NCBI GenBank assembly: GCA_964409865.1
Contig: CAYPGE010000002.1
Span: 17,256-81,255, forward strand
Reading direction: 5' to 3'
From: Anammoximicrobium sp964409865
GTDB taxonomy: Bacteria; Planctomycetota; Planctomycetia; Pirellulales; Pirellulaceae
DNA length: 64,000 nt
Part shown: piece by piece, positions 33,781 through 43,199 of the stretch
Layout: each line of letters opens with the position of its first letter
How positions within the stretch are numbered: the stretch's first letter is position 1
Program-made: the position numbers and the translations under genes
Notes under the pieces: model-generated
Seen by the model: the letters and a program-made list of their open reading frames with translations, nothing else
Database searches by the model: none
What the model was told of the DNA's origin: nothing

Positions 33781-35463
33781 ATGAACGACAAGCGGAAGGT
33801 CGCCTATTTCTCGATGGAAATCGGGCTGGATCCAGAAATCCCGACTTACTCGGGTGGTCTGGGGATGCTGGCCGGTGACACGATCCGCTCGGCGGCCGAC
33901 ATGCGGCTGCCGCTGCTGGCGGTCACGCTGCTGCATCGCCACGGATACTTCTACCAGCAACTGGACGCGTCCGGGTGGCAGACGGAAGAGCCGGTCCGCT
34001 GGGTCGTCGAAGATTTCCTCACCGAAACCGAAGCCCGGACTGCCGTGACCATCGAAGGCAGGACCGTCCAGATTCGGGCTTGGCGGCTGGACGTGACCGG
34101 CGACGGTGGCTTCGTGGTCCCCGTGTACTTCCTGGATACTGACGTTCCCGACAACAGCCCTTGGGACAGGACGATCACGAACGACCTGTATGGCGGCGAC
34201 GCGCACTACCGGCTCTGCCAGGAGGTCGTGCTGGGGATCGGCGGCGTCCGCGTGCTGCGGGCGCTGGGCTATCGCGGCCTGGACCGGTTTCACATGAACG
34301 AAGGCCACGCCGCCTTGTTGACGCTGGAACTGTTGCGCGAGCAGCGCGAAGCGGCCGGACGGTCCACGGTCGACCGGGCGGACCGGGAAGCGGTCCATCG
34401 GCAGTGTGTGTTTACCACGCACACCCCCGTTCCCGCCGGTCACGACCGGTTTTCGCTGGAGTTGGTGGACCAGGTTCTCGGTCACCGCGAGGCGTCCGCA
34501 ATCGATGACCCCATCTGCCACGAAGGGCGGCTCAACATGACCTATCTGGCGCTGGCGCTCAGCCATTACGTCAACGGGGTGGCCAAGAAGCACGGCGAAG
34601 TCTCGCAGCACATGTTCTCCGGATACAAGATCGATGCCATCACCAACGGCGTTCACGCGGCCACCTGGACCTCGCCGCCGTTTGCGGGCTTGTTTGACCG
34701 CTACGTAGCCGGCTGGCGTCAGGACAATTTCAGCCTGCGATACGCGCTCAGCATTCCCGCCAGGGAGATTTGGGACGCCCATCAGCGGGCGAAGCGTGAA
34801 TTCTTGGAACTGGTGAATCGTGAGACCAATGCGGGACTGGATACCAAGGTTCTGACGATCGGCTTTGCCCGCCGTGCGGCGGCCTACAAGCGGGCGGACC
34901 TGGTGTTTGATGATGCCCAGCGGCTCCGCCACATCGCCCGCGACGTGGGTCCACTGCAACTGGTTTTCGCGGGCAAGGCCCATCCCCAAGATCAGCGCGG
35001 CAAGCAATTGATCCAGCGCATCGTCCAGTTGGGCCGCTCGCTGCAGCCCGAGATCCGCGTGGTCTACCTGCCGCACTACGACATGGAACTGGCCCAGCGG
35101 ATGGTAGCCGGTGTGGACGTCTGGTTAAACACCCCCGAGCCGCCGATGGAGGCCTCCGGCACCAGCGGCATGAAGGCGGCCCTGAACGGCGTGCCGTCGT
35201 TGAGCGTCCTGGACGGCTGGTGGATCGAAGGCTGCATCGAAGGCGTCACGGGGTGGGCGGTCGGCGCGGCGGACCAGCCGGACGACCGTTCTCAGGATGC
35301 CCGCTCGCTGTACGAGAAGCTGAAAACCCAGGTCGTTCCGATGTTCTACGGCGACAGCAACCGGTTCATCGAGATCATGCGGCACGCAATCGCCCTGAAC
35401 GGTTCGTTCTTCAATACGCAGCGGATGCTTCAGCAGTACGTCGTCAAGGCGTATTTTGAGTGA
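33781..35463 (+). CDS. glgP: Alpha-glucan (glycogen) phosphorylase, short form
   Basis: This 560 aa GT35 enzyme releases glucose-1-phosphate from glycogen or maltodextrin using PLP. Motifs of the short alpha-glucan phosphorylase group are EIGLDPEIPTYSGGLGMLAG at the N-terminus, HMNEGHAALL, THTPVPAGHDRF and NGVHAATW. The PLP lysine lies in EASGTSGMKAALNG. It lacks the ~100 residue DUF3417 N-extension of longer relatives. ATG 33781 is preferred over GTG 33778 because GGGGAAGGA is then seven bases away. Its end overlaps the 3' end of a broken kinase on the other strand by 20 bp. It is the only intact gene in a region of damaged signalling genes. Confidence 0.93.
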   Translation: MNDKRKVAYFSMEIGLDPEIPTYSGGLGMLAGDTIRSAADMRLPLLAVTLLHRHGYFYQQLDASGWQTEEPVRWVVEDFLTETEARTAVTIEGRTVQIRAWRLDVTGDGGFVVPVYFLDTDVPDNSPWDRTITNDLYGGDAHYRLCQEVVLGIGGVRVLRALGYRGLDRFHMNEGHAALLTLELLREQREAAGRSTVDRADREAVHRQCVFTTHTPVPAGHDRFSLELVDQVLGHREASAIDDPICHEGRLNMTYLALALSHYVNGVAKKHGEVSQHMFSGYKIDAITNGVHAATWTSPPFAGLFDRYVAGWRQDNFSLRYALSIPAREIWDAHQRAKREFLELVNRETNAGLDTKVLTIGFARRAAAYKRADLVFDDAQRLRHIARDVGPLQLVFAGKAHPQDQRGKQLIQRIVQLGRSLQPEIRVVYLPHYDMELAQRMVAGVDVWLNTPEPPMEASGTSGMKAALNGVPSLSVLDGWWIEGCIEGVTGWAVGAADQPDDRSQDARSLYEKLKTQVVPMFYGDSNRFIEIMRHAIALNGSFFNTQRMLQQYVVKAYFE

Positions 35464-36088
35464 GCCGCTGGGCGACTGGCACCCAACGGCCTTGGTTCCC
35501 CTTTTGCCGGATAAGCACTATTCCCGGATGCTCCTGCCATGGGACGCTCGCGTCGATGGCGTTCAACAGTACGTTGAGAAGCACTTGACGCAATTGCGCC
35601 GGGTCGGCCTCGAGCACGACCGGCTGGGCGGGTTCCACGCAGTGGATCGCCACCTCGCGCTGGCGTGCCCGACTGCCTGCCAATTGCAGGGCTTGCTGAA
35701 CCAGCCCATGGGCGTCCATGGCGGTCTTTTCCGGTCGCGGCGGACGGGCAAAATCGAGAAACGAGTCCACGGGCCTCTCCAACCTCGCGATTTCTTCGTC
35801 CAAGACCTGCAAGTCGCGCTGATCGAGCCCGCTACCATCCGCCTGCTCGCGGCCGGCTTCGACCAGCGCCCGCATGGCGGTCAACGGGTTCCGCAATTCG
35901 TGCGCAAGGCCCGCTGCCAGTTGTCCGACGGCGGCCAATTTCAGGGCCTTCTCGACGTGCCCGGCATCGAGCAGGCTGCCGACCTTCTCCAGCGTCGAGC
36001 CGCGCGCCGTTGCGGGCCGCGCATCGCGCGACGGTGGTAAAATCGTGGCCTGCGGATAGAGCGGCCGGTGATGGATCGCCGCGTTCAT
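35444..36088 (-). pseudogene. Histidine kinase truncated in the ATPase domain
   Basis: The frame gives a 214 aa product from ATG 36088. It has a dimerisation/H-box region (AAVGQLAAGLAHELRNPLTA) and an N-box RQVLLNVLLNAIDAS. After that the G1, F and G2 boxes are missing, and the last 33 residues are unrelated and run into the end of glgP. No membrane segment or sensor domain is present. The gene is therefore 3'-truncated and probably inactive. Its cut end at the glgP border suggests a deletion or insertion joint there. Confidence 0.68.
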
Positions 36089-36540
36089 GTCAGGAGTTCC
36101 TTGTTCGCTAATTCCTGGATACGAGCCGAAGCAATTCCCGTACCAACCGGGCCGCACCGGTTGCGCAGCGGCGGACAGAGTCTTGGCTAGGCTTCCTGCG
36201 TCGTCCCCAGACGCCTGTGCGGAGATTGGCCATCCTGATCAGGACTGCGACAGCCAGCTGACCAAGCTTGGCCCAGAAACGCGCTTCGTTTCCCGATCGC
36301 CGCGGATTGGTCACCAGACGTGACCCCGAAAGGCGAAACCGCGTCTTCCAAACGCAATCATCGCGATTGGTATGATGACTGCACGCGGAAGCGTCGTTCC
36401 TCGCGCTCGCCGGTTCTTCCCGAGTACGCAAGCGGGAGGCCCCCCGCGTGTCACAAGATTTGCGACGCAGCGCTCGCACAACTCGTGACGTGTAGAAGAA
36501 CGGCAGGTCTGGGAGGTTGTTTTGTTGGTGAACGGATGGT

Positions 36541-36720
36541 GCGTTTGGATCCTTTCTCATGTTCGCAAGGGAGAGGGAGGTTACTGATCCGAGACGTGGG
36601 ATCGACCAACGGCACGTTCGTCAATGGACAAGTGTGTCTGCCCACTGAAACGGCGGGCCTCGACGAATCCTCTCACGCGGCACGCTTCCAAGTCGCCGTG
36701 GACAGGCGCTCCCCGCCGAC
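36541..36720 (+). pseudogene. FHA-domain fragment
   Basis: Inside a 156 aa plus frame, RLLIRDVGSTNGTFVNGQ is the conserved end of an FHA phosphothreonine-binding domain. A few residues further, ARFQVAVDRR fits its last strand. The N-terminal half with the Ser-x-x-His motif is missing, and upstream sequence is unlike FHA. The 36089-36540 stretch shows no other gene. Confidence 0.55.
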
Positions 36721-38940
36721 TGGAGATGGAGGCGAGACATCGAGTCTGTCATCTCCCGTTTCGCGCTGGCGCTCCGTTCGCCACTCCTGAATCCACCAGC
36801 GAAGCTGGCAGCCGCCATCTTTGAACCCGGATTTGACGTTGTGCCATGCCACCTGACAGGCGCCATCGTCAGCAACCATAAACACGCCGTGCAGTCCCCT
36901 GGATTTCTTGAGGGCCTGCAATGCTTGTTCCGGCGTTTGCGCGATCGGAGAACCGACATTCAGCGACGTATTGACCGATACCTCGACGCCAACCCGCCGG
37001 CCCATGGCTTTCAGGTAGGCGTGCATCAAGGGATCGACTTCTGCGCGTACAATCTGAACTCGGGCGGTCCCGTCACGATGAACTACGGCCGGCACGCGGT
37101 GATAGGCCTCCACGCGGGCGGTGGCCGTCAGAACCATGTAGTTGTACGCGTTGTGGTCATCGTCCGAGGCGCCCGCTGCCAATTCGAATAGCCGTTCCGC
37201 CGCCTCGCGCGTCGCCATTGGAGCCAGGGGCCGGATGATCTCGCGGAACTTGACCCTCTCGTTCAGCGTTTGCAGCGTGTCTGGATTCGTCGGATTGGCA
37301 AGAATGGAACGGTGGCCGAGCGCACGAGGCCCGGTCTCCGCGGCACCCTGGAAGATCCCAATGACTCCATCTTGGGACACGATGTAAGCCATCAAGTCCG
37401 CAAGCTCTGCCGTCTGATCGCCGGCGCAGATGCTGCCGACACGCAAAAAATCGATCTCCGGATCGTTTCCGATCGCGGCGTCGATCTCCGCTTGCGTCGG
37501 TGCGTGTCCGCAAAGGAAAGGATGTCGTAGCGTCGTTCCGGGGGCACCCATCTTCGCACCGGCCAAGCAGGCGAAGTGGTAGGCAGCACCGACGGGAGCG
37601 CCGGCGTCGCCGGGGATGGGCGGCACCCAAATGTGCAGTTGCGTATCCTCCTTGCCAAGATAACGCTGGTACCATTCCTTTCCAAAATGCTCCAGAATCC
37701 GCATGCTGGCAACGCAGTTCAGCGCCGCGCCTCCAGCGAATACGGCTTGACTGGCTTGCGTACAGCGAATGCCGTAATCGAAGATGTGCAGAACAGCGTC
37801 CTCAAACAGCATCTGCGTTGCGGCCGCCTTGTCGACACGGTCTTGCGTGATCGGGGCATGTTGAATGTCTTCCACGCGAAGCACGTGATCCGGATTCCAC
37901 ATCTGATCCGGCAGGATCGGCGGCCCGATGATTTCCGTGAGTTGGCCGCAGTAGGGATGAAGGGAACCGCGACGGTGCCAATTCGCCAGCTTTCGATTCA
38001 GCTGCAGCTTTCCGTTCGGTCCGAAGTGGAACAGTTCGCGGAGGGCTCGATAGTACGGGTTCGTCATCCGGTCGGAATTGCCCCAAGCTGCCGCTCCCAT
38101 GTAGCGGCCTTCGCTGCTCAAAGGCGGCCAGCCGCCCTGGCTGCTGCTGATGTACAGGTACATCTGCCCAATCGAGTCGAAGATGCTGTCGGTCGTATAG
38201 AACCTTTCCAGCTTGCCGGCATCGGACCGATACAAAGAAATCGAGCTGTCGTCGCCAAGCCCATCAATCACGGCGACCAGAACAGGGGATGTGCTCCCGG
38301 CGAACGGCGAGAGGCCCAGCGCCAAATAGGCGTGATTGTCGTGGTGACGCAGATTGATGACGGGATGCGGCTTGCCTGTACCGAGTTGCCTACCGAGCAG
38401 CGTTGACGCGCGAAACGCATGGCACACGTCGCGAAAACAAAACGTCGGCGATGCGGCGCTGCGAAGCATCGTCAGGCTGCCTGGCAGCTCTCCAGCGATG
38501 TGCCCGGCGAGTTGGGAGCCGAGTTCGATGTAGTCCCAAGTCGTCACCACTGCGTCCAGATCGTCGACACCCAGGCCGCGTTTCCGCAGGTCGGCGCAGG
38601 CCGCCTCGATGCTGTGACTCGGGAACTGCTTGAAGTGCTTGATGCCGCGAAAGCGTTCTTCTTCGTGATTGGCGATAACCTGAATGCCGCCCTCTTTCGA
38701 TGCCTCCACCAAGCCGGCCCCCGCGTTGTGTCCCGCACAACCAATGCCTAGCACGTGCAGGGATCCCCCCCGTTTCAATTTCGCCCGAGCAGCCATCAGT
38801 GTGTCTTGGGCGAATCGGGCGCCGAGTTGAAACAACTTCCGATTCCTGCCGAAGACAGCCAGAAGAGGTCTCGTTCCGCTACGCACGAAACTCCGCAACA
38901 GCGGGAACCGTTCGCCGATTCGCTTTGTTACCGTTGACAC
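36673..38940 (-). CDS. Carbamoyltransferase (NodU/CmcH/TobZ family)
   Basis: This 755 aa enzyme would use carbamoyl phosphate and ATP to carbamoylate a hydroxyl of a sugar or natural product. The Kae1-like N-domain has GIGCAGHNAGAGLV (65-78), NHEEERFRGIKH (91-102) and the metal ligands NLRHHDNHAYLALG (His199, His200, His203). The C-terminal YrdC-like domain has GAAETGPRALGHRSILANP and VSVNTSLNVGSPIAQTPEQA. The protein carries ~60 extra N-terminal residues and an extra ~60 residue tail of low complexity. The GTG start at 38940 lies three bases after the stop of the upstream membrane-protein gene, so the two are coupled. The acceptor is unknown. Confidence 0.9.
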   Translation of the reverse strand: MSTVTKRIGERFPLLRSFVRSGTRPLLAVFGRNRKLFQLGARFAQDTLMAARAKLKRGGSLHVLGIGCAGHNAGAGLVEASKEGGIQVIANHEEERFRGIKHFKQFPSHSIEAACADLRKRGLGVDDLDAVVTTWDYIELGSQLAGHIAGELPGSLTMLRSAASPTFCFRDVCHAFRASTLLGRQLGTGKPHPVINLRHHDNHAYLALGLSPFAGSTSPVLVAVIDGLGDDSSISLYRSDAGKLERFYTTDSIFDSIGQMYLYISSSQGGWPPLSSEGRYMGAAAWGNSDRMTNPYYRALRELFHFGPNGKLQLNRKLANWHRRGSLHPYCGQLTEIIGPPILPDQMWNPDHVLRVEDIQHAPITQDRVDKAAATQMLFEDAVLHIFDYGIRCTQASQAVFAGGAALNCVASMRILEHFGKEWYQRYLGKEDTQLHIWVPPIPGDAGAPVGAAYHFACLAGAKMGAPGTTLRHPFLCGHAPTQAEIDAAIGNDPEIDFLRVGSICAGDQTAELADLMAYIVSQDGVIGIFQGAAETGPRALGHRSILANPTNPDTLQTLNERVKFREIIRPLAPMATREAAERLFELAAGASDDDHNAYNYMVLTATARVEAYHRVPAVVHRDGTARVQIVRAEVDPLMHAYLKAMGRRVGVEVSVNTSLNVGSPIAQTPEQALQALKKSRGLHGVFMVADDGACQVAWHNVKSGFKDGGCQLRWWIQEWRTERQRETGDDRLDVSPPSPVGGERLSTATWKRAA

Positions 38941-38943
38941 GTG

Positions 38944-39426
38944 TCACCCACTTCCCGAGAACGGTGCCGGCGTCTTTTCGGAGCGGACTTTCTGAAGTCC
39001 GAAATCTCCGCGGAGAAGGTAACGAAATGGTATGGCTCTCAGGTCCATCGCGATCCACAAAGCGTTACCAACCGCGATCATGGTTCCATAGAGGGGAAAC
39101 TCTCCTCGCATCGCCAGAGGTGCGAATACGAGCAGGAACCACAACGACTTGTATACCAGCTGTATCAGGAACACAGGCAAGAACTGAAGAGGCGATCTGA
39201 GCCCCAGCAAAGAGATGAGGGCCACGGCCAGCCAGAAAGCACCCAGTAGACCGAATACAATCGGGTCTTGCTCAGGCAGCCGGGACGGGGCGCCAAGCAG
39301 CCACATCGCTGTACGGGGCGCAACCAGAATCATCAACCCCGTGCCCGTGCCCACAACCGCAGTGCAGACGTAAAGATTCCTGATCCGCCGGTATCGGATG
39401 CCGTAATCCGCTGGTTTGTGTGGCAT
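38944..39426 (-). CDS. Small membrane protein, four predicted helices, unknown function
   Basis: The 160 aa product from ATG 39426 (AGGGTG SD) begins MPHKPADYGIRYRRIRNLYV and has four hydrophobic helices (about 18-40, 58-80, 82-105 and 112-135), ending in a polar tail. A longer version could start at 39504. It is immediately upstream of the carbamoyltransferase and likely in its operon. No family was recognised. Confidence 0.65.
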   Translation of the reverse strand: MPHKPADYGIRYRRIRNLYVCTAVVGTGTGLMILVAPRTAMWLLGAPSRLPEQDPIVFGLLGAFWLAVALISLLGLRSPLQFLPVFLIQLVYKSLWFLLVFAPLAMRGEFPLYGTMIAVGNALWIAMDLRAIPFRYLLRGDFGLQKVRSEKTPAPFSGSG

Positions 39427-39805
39427 CGCGTTCACCCTGACGAGTGCGTCCTGCACTTCCTTGACGATAGCAACGCATGCAATGTCCGAAGAACGGCCAG
39501 TCAAATGTCACCTGCTTCCGAAAACCTCTTCGCCATACGATGAACTCGATATCGGCACTTTGACGGACGATCTGAAACTAACGATGAGGCAACCTATCGG
39601 AGGCCAGCACGTTTGCTCAGGCCCGATGCTGGAACGCACGCACGCTAGCATCGTTGGGTCGTCTTGCGGTCGCCAGAAAAGATCTGCTATTCTCTTTCGT
39701 CCTTGATCTGCTTCCTGACTTCCGCGGAATCGCCTCGGAGCCCAGCGAACGGCGGGTGTCAGCCTGCCGGTCTTCCCCACGCCTCGAGGGATGGGAGAAA
39801 CCAAG
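39427..39805. other. Intergenic region without recognised gene
   Basis: This 379 nt spacer separates the divergent membrane-protein and formyltransferase genes and must contain both promoters. I saw no clear hairpin, repeat, RNA or coding frame. It appears somewhat more AT-rich than the flanking blocks. Confidence 0.5.
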
Positions 39806-40636
39806 GTGCCACGACCAATTAGACTGGCCATTTTTACCATTGATCTTCCAGAGGCGAATGCGATCACCCACAGGGTGCTCGCCGTGTTCCATCCTCAGGT
39901 CGCGGGCATGATCAGGTCCCGGTCACTGCGGCGAGGCCAGAGGACATGGGACGCGTTGAAGCACCTTTACCGGCGGTCGGGTCCGCTATTAGTCGCAAAG
40001 GGCCTGGAATCGGCTCTTTGCCACATCGTTTCCCGGCTGCCGCGATTGATCGGGCGGGTTCCTCGTACGGCGCCGCTACGCCGCATCGCCAAGTGTTACA
40101 GTCTTTCCGTTCATTCCACGTCGAACATCAATGCGCCGCATTGGCGCCAACTCGTAGCCGATTGGAAGCCAGATCTGCTCGTTTCGATCTACATGAACCA
40201 ACTTTTTCAGCCGGAGTTGTTGGGTCTTGCGCCGTTGGGCGCCATCAACGTGCATCCGTCGTTGCTGCCAAATCATCGGGGGTTATGGCCGTATATTTGG
40301 GCCATGGCGGATGGCGATCGTCAGACAGGTGTGACCGTTCACTGGATCGACGAGACCTTGGATACGGGCGGGATCATTCAGCAACGGTCAACGCCGATTT
40401 ACCCTGGGGAGAGTGCGATTTCGCTCGCCCACCGCTGCGCTGATATCGCCGCCGAAATGATGGTGGAAGCCATCCACAGCGTCGAACAGGGCCTGGCGGC
40501 CGACGTGCGACAAGAACTTGGCCAGGGAAGTTATCACAGTTGGCCCGACCGTGAGTGCTTGCTCAAGTGCAAGGAGAACGGGCACCGCTGCTTTTCCGTT
40601 ACCGATATGTGGCGCGAACTTTTGCGTGCAGCCTAG
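39806..40636 (+). CDS. Formyltransferase family protein (methionyl-tRNA/sugar N-formyltransferase-like)
   Basis: This 276 aa protein has the catalytic core of N10-formyl-THF-dependent formyltransferases. Asn148 and His150 lie in INVHPSLLPNHRG and Asp186 in IDETLDTGGI. The C-terminal OB-like domain of methionyl-tRNA formyltransferase is missing, so a sugar-nucleotide or small-molecule acceptor is more likely than Met-tRNA. The N-terminal Rossmann half is unusual, with a ~60 residue basic segment before the core. GTG 39806 is favoured over ATG 39791 because GGGAGAA precedes it at normal spacing. It is divergent from the carbamoyltransferase operon; both may modify the same glycan or metabolite. 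Confidence 0.82.
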   Translation: MPRPIRLAIFTIDLPEANAITHRVLAVFHPQVAGMIRSRSLRRGQRTWDALKHLYRRSGPLLVAKGLESALCHIVSRLPRLIGRVPRTAPLRRIAKCYSLSVHSTSNINAPHWRQLVADWKPDLLVSIYMNQLFQPELLGLAPLGAINVHPSLLPNHRGLWPYIWAMADGDRQTGVTVHWIDETLDTGGIIQQRSTPIYPGESAISLAHRCADIAAEMMVEAIHSVEQGLAADVRQELGQGSYHSWPDRECLLKCKENGHRCFSVTDMWRELLRAA

Positions 40637-40832
40637 ACGGCATCGATGTTGGAAATCCCGGCGTCATCGCGATCGAATTGCTGGTTTTCAGATGGATTCT
40701 GTTCCATGAGAGGCTGGTTCCTATCGCGGGTCTCAAGGCGGACGGAAGTCGGCGCCGGCAACGGTGGCTGAACTGAGTTCGCAATTGGGCATCTGCCCCA
40801 GGGGCGGTAGCGGCGAACCGAAAATGAGCCGT

Positions 40833-43199
40833 TCACCGCACGACTTCGGTCCGGGCCAGGATTTCGCGAGCGGCGTCGAGGGTGGTGTCTCGCAGCACCA
40901 GATACGTCCGCGGGCCAAGGGACACTTCCGATGCTTCGCCTTGGGATGAGAACGGCTGCGGCGTGGCCAAGGGCCGCATCACGGCAAGACGCTTGGCCGG
41001 GATACTCAGTCGCAGCCGCAACTGCCCGGCGGCGGCCCAGGCCAGAAGGTAAGCGTCCTGCGGTGCGGCGGCTCGGCGGAAGACGTAGACTCGCACGCCG
41101 TCGGGTGCCACAGCGGATAGATCTTCGATCTCGACCAGTTCGTAGCGGCCCTGCTCGTTCCGCAACAGGTGGTGCTCGCGGCGGTCGGCCAGGATCCGCC
41201 GCTGGGCGTTCGTCAAGTCGCGGTTCTCGACGATCCGCTGGAAGATCTCGCGCTGCTCGAAACAGGGGACGTACCGCGCCTCTTCGGGCGCGACGTTCTT
41301 CAGCCGCTGGCGATCCTCGCCGGACAAGTGGTTGCCGACACGAGCATCTTCCCAGATTTTGATGGCTGCCAGGCAATCCTCGGCGCGCGGATTGGATTCC
41401 AGTTCCTCCAGGCTGGCGTGCAGCGAGATGGGGCAATCCCAGGCCGCCGCGCGGCTGGCGACGTACTCGTACACGTCCGGTTCGGCGGCGCCGGCGGCGC
41501 TGCGGCCAAAGCGGCCGAGCCAGCCGAATTGGATCCGCGAAAAATCCCACGCTCGCGCCGCCGCCGTCGGACACGGCATCAGGCGGCAGAAGTCCTTCAT
41601 GCGGTCGGGCGGGGCGATCACGTCGTAGGCGTTGCTGCGGCTGATCATGTGCCAGCTGAAGTGCGTGTAGTGAGCCGATTCGCACACCGGGGGCGGCGGA
41701 TCGAGCAGGCGAAACACGCGATACTGGGCCCCCGCGACGTGATGCCAGAACGGCTCGTGAACGTCTTCGGCCCCATCGAAGTAGACCATTTCATACGGGC
41801 CGGTTTCGCGGTAGATCTCGGCGATTCTACGGGCCGCTTCGTCCTGGATGTCGGTGTTCTGATCGTAGCGGACAAACGCCGGCCAGGTGTCGACGTCCAG
41901 CAAGTCCAGGCGGTTCCCCTCGGCGTGCGCGGCGGGCGTCGTGCCGAGATGACCTCGCCTGCAGCCGGTGAACCGATACGGCGGCTGGGCATCATAGCCC
42001 TCGTATTCAATCAACTCCCGTTGAAGCTTGAGCAGCCGGCGGTCCTTGTCCAGGGTACAGCCGGCGGGAGTTTCCTTCACAGGGAGGACGGCGGCGTCGG
42101 ACGAAACGGGCGCGGCCAGCGTGAACGTGCGGACCTTGTGAAACCGGTCGTCGGGCACCGGCGTGACGTAGGGATCGTTCTTGCCGGCCTTGCTGTAGTG
42201 GAGGTGCAGCCCGGCTTTCAGGCCGGCCCCGCGAATCGCATCCGTGACTTGACGCAAGTCCGCCATGCCGCGAGGATAGGCGTCGTTCCAAAGCAGGTGC
42301 CCCGGCCCTTTGGCAAACGCAGTGTACGAGAGCAACAGGACGCGGAATCCGCCCAGTTTGGCCCAGTGGATGTACTGGTCAATGGTCTCCGGAGTAGGAC
42401 GAGTGGCCCACAGATAGGAGAACTTCTGAGATGGCGAGCGACGGAAGGCCGCGCCCGACGGCAAGTCGAAATCGCGCTCGACCACGGCCATGGCGTCCAG
42501 GAATCGCGTCTTCGGTTCCGGGCATCCGAACAGCACCGCCGTCGCTCCGCGGAAACCGACCGCCGCCTCGGCCGTGGCCGTCATCAGGACGTTCTGGTCT
42601 TGCGGCCACATCTCGGCGTTGGTCTGCAGATTGCCGGCGCACAAGCAGACGCCGAAGTCGTCGTCCCAGGCGGCGTTGACCCACTGGCCCAGGAACGGCG
42701 GACGGCGGAGGTTCAGACGCAGCAGGTCGATTCGATCGATGCCGTCCCCCTCCACGGACAAGAGCTTGAAGGCGAGATAGTCTTCGGTGCTGTGGACTTG
42801 AAGCGTGGCCCGGACGTTGGCAGAGCCGAAGTCGATCGTCAACTGGTCTTCTTGCCGCGACACACGCGTGGCGGCCAATGGCGATCCACCTTGGTAGATC
42901 CAGCGTCCGACGACCGCAGCGTACGGACCCTCGGCGTTCGACACAGCGCGACCGCCGCGGTAGGCCATGGCCAGCGGGCACGGCGCGCCGGCTGCGTACT
43001 CGACGCCAGCGGGCTGGGACGTCAGGCTCCGGAGCGTGCCATCGTCACGGATCGCCAACCGCAGATGTTGCGTTTGGAACACGATTTCGCCGCGTGTCGG
43101 CGCGCAGGTCGCCGCTGCCAACACCGTCAGGCAGAGGAAACCAGAAAGCGATGGATGGGGCATGGCGATGCGTCTTGGGCCGTGTCGGAAAGCGCGCAT
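40833..43199 (-). CDS. Secreted protein of unknown function, putative glycoside-hydrolase-like TIM barrel
   Basis: The 788 aa product has a twin-Arg-like n-region (HGPRRIAMPHPS) and a hydrophobic signal (SGFLCLTVLAAATCAP), cleaved near residue 35. An N-terminal beta-sandwich (about 40-240) is followed by a region with barrel-like motifs: HWAKLGGFRVLLLSY, AGLKAGLHLHYSKAG, YEMVYFDGAEDVHEP (a plausible acidic catalytic strand end) and WDCPISLHASLEEL. The C-terminus is all-beta. No family could be named. The ATG overlaps the dnaB stop (TGATG), so it may be coupled; ATG 43163 (776 aa) is an alternative. It resembles the 5437-7314 protein in design but not obviously in sequence. Confidence 0.78.
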   Translation of the reverse strand: MRAFRHGPRRIAMPHPSLSGFLCLTVLAAATCAPTRGEIVFQTQHLRLAIRDDGTLRSLTSQPAGVEYAAGAPCPLAMAYRGGRAVSNAEGPYAAVVGRWIYQGGSPLAATRVSRQEDQLTIDFGSANVRATLQVHSTEDYLAFKLLSVEGDGIDRIDLLRLNLRRPPFLGQWVNAAWDDDFGVCLCAGNLQTNAEMWPQDQNVLMTATAEAAVGFRGATAVLFGCPEPKTRFLDAMAVVERDFDLPSGAAFRRSPSQKFSYLWATRPTPETIDQYIHWAKLGGFRVLLLSYTAFAKGPGHLLWNDAYPRGMADLRQVTDAIRGAGLKAGLHLHYSKAGKNDPYVTPVPDDRFHKVRTFTLAAPVSSDAAVLPVKETPAGCTLDKDRRLLKLQRELIEYEGYDAQPPYRFTGCRRGHLGTTPAAHAEGNRLDLLDVDTWPAFVRYDQNTDIQDEAARRIAEIYRETGPYEMVYFDGAEDVHEPFWHHVAGAQYRVFRLLDPPPPVCESAHYTHFSWHMISRSNAYDVIAPPDRMKDFCRLMPCPTAAARAWDFSRIQFGWLGRFGRSAAGAAEPDVYEYVASRAAAWDCPISLHASLEELESNPRAEDCLAAIKIWEDARVGNHLSGEDRQRLKNVAPEEARYVPCFEQREIFQRIVENRDLTNAQRRILADRREHHLLRNEQGRYELVEIEDLSAVAPDGVRVYVFRRAAAPQDAYLLAWAAAGQLRLRLSIPAKRLAVMRPLATPQPFSSQGEASEVSLGPRTYLVLRDTTLDAAREILARTEVVR

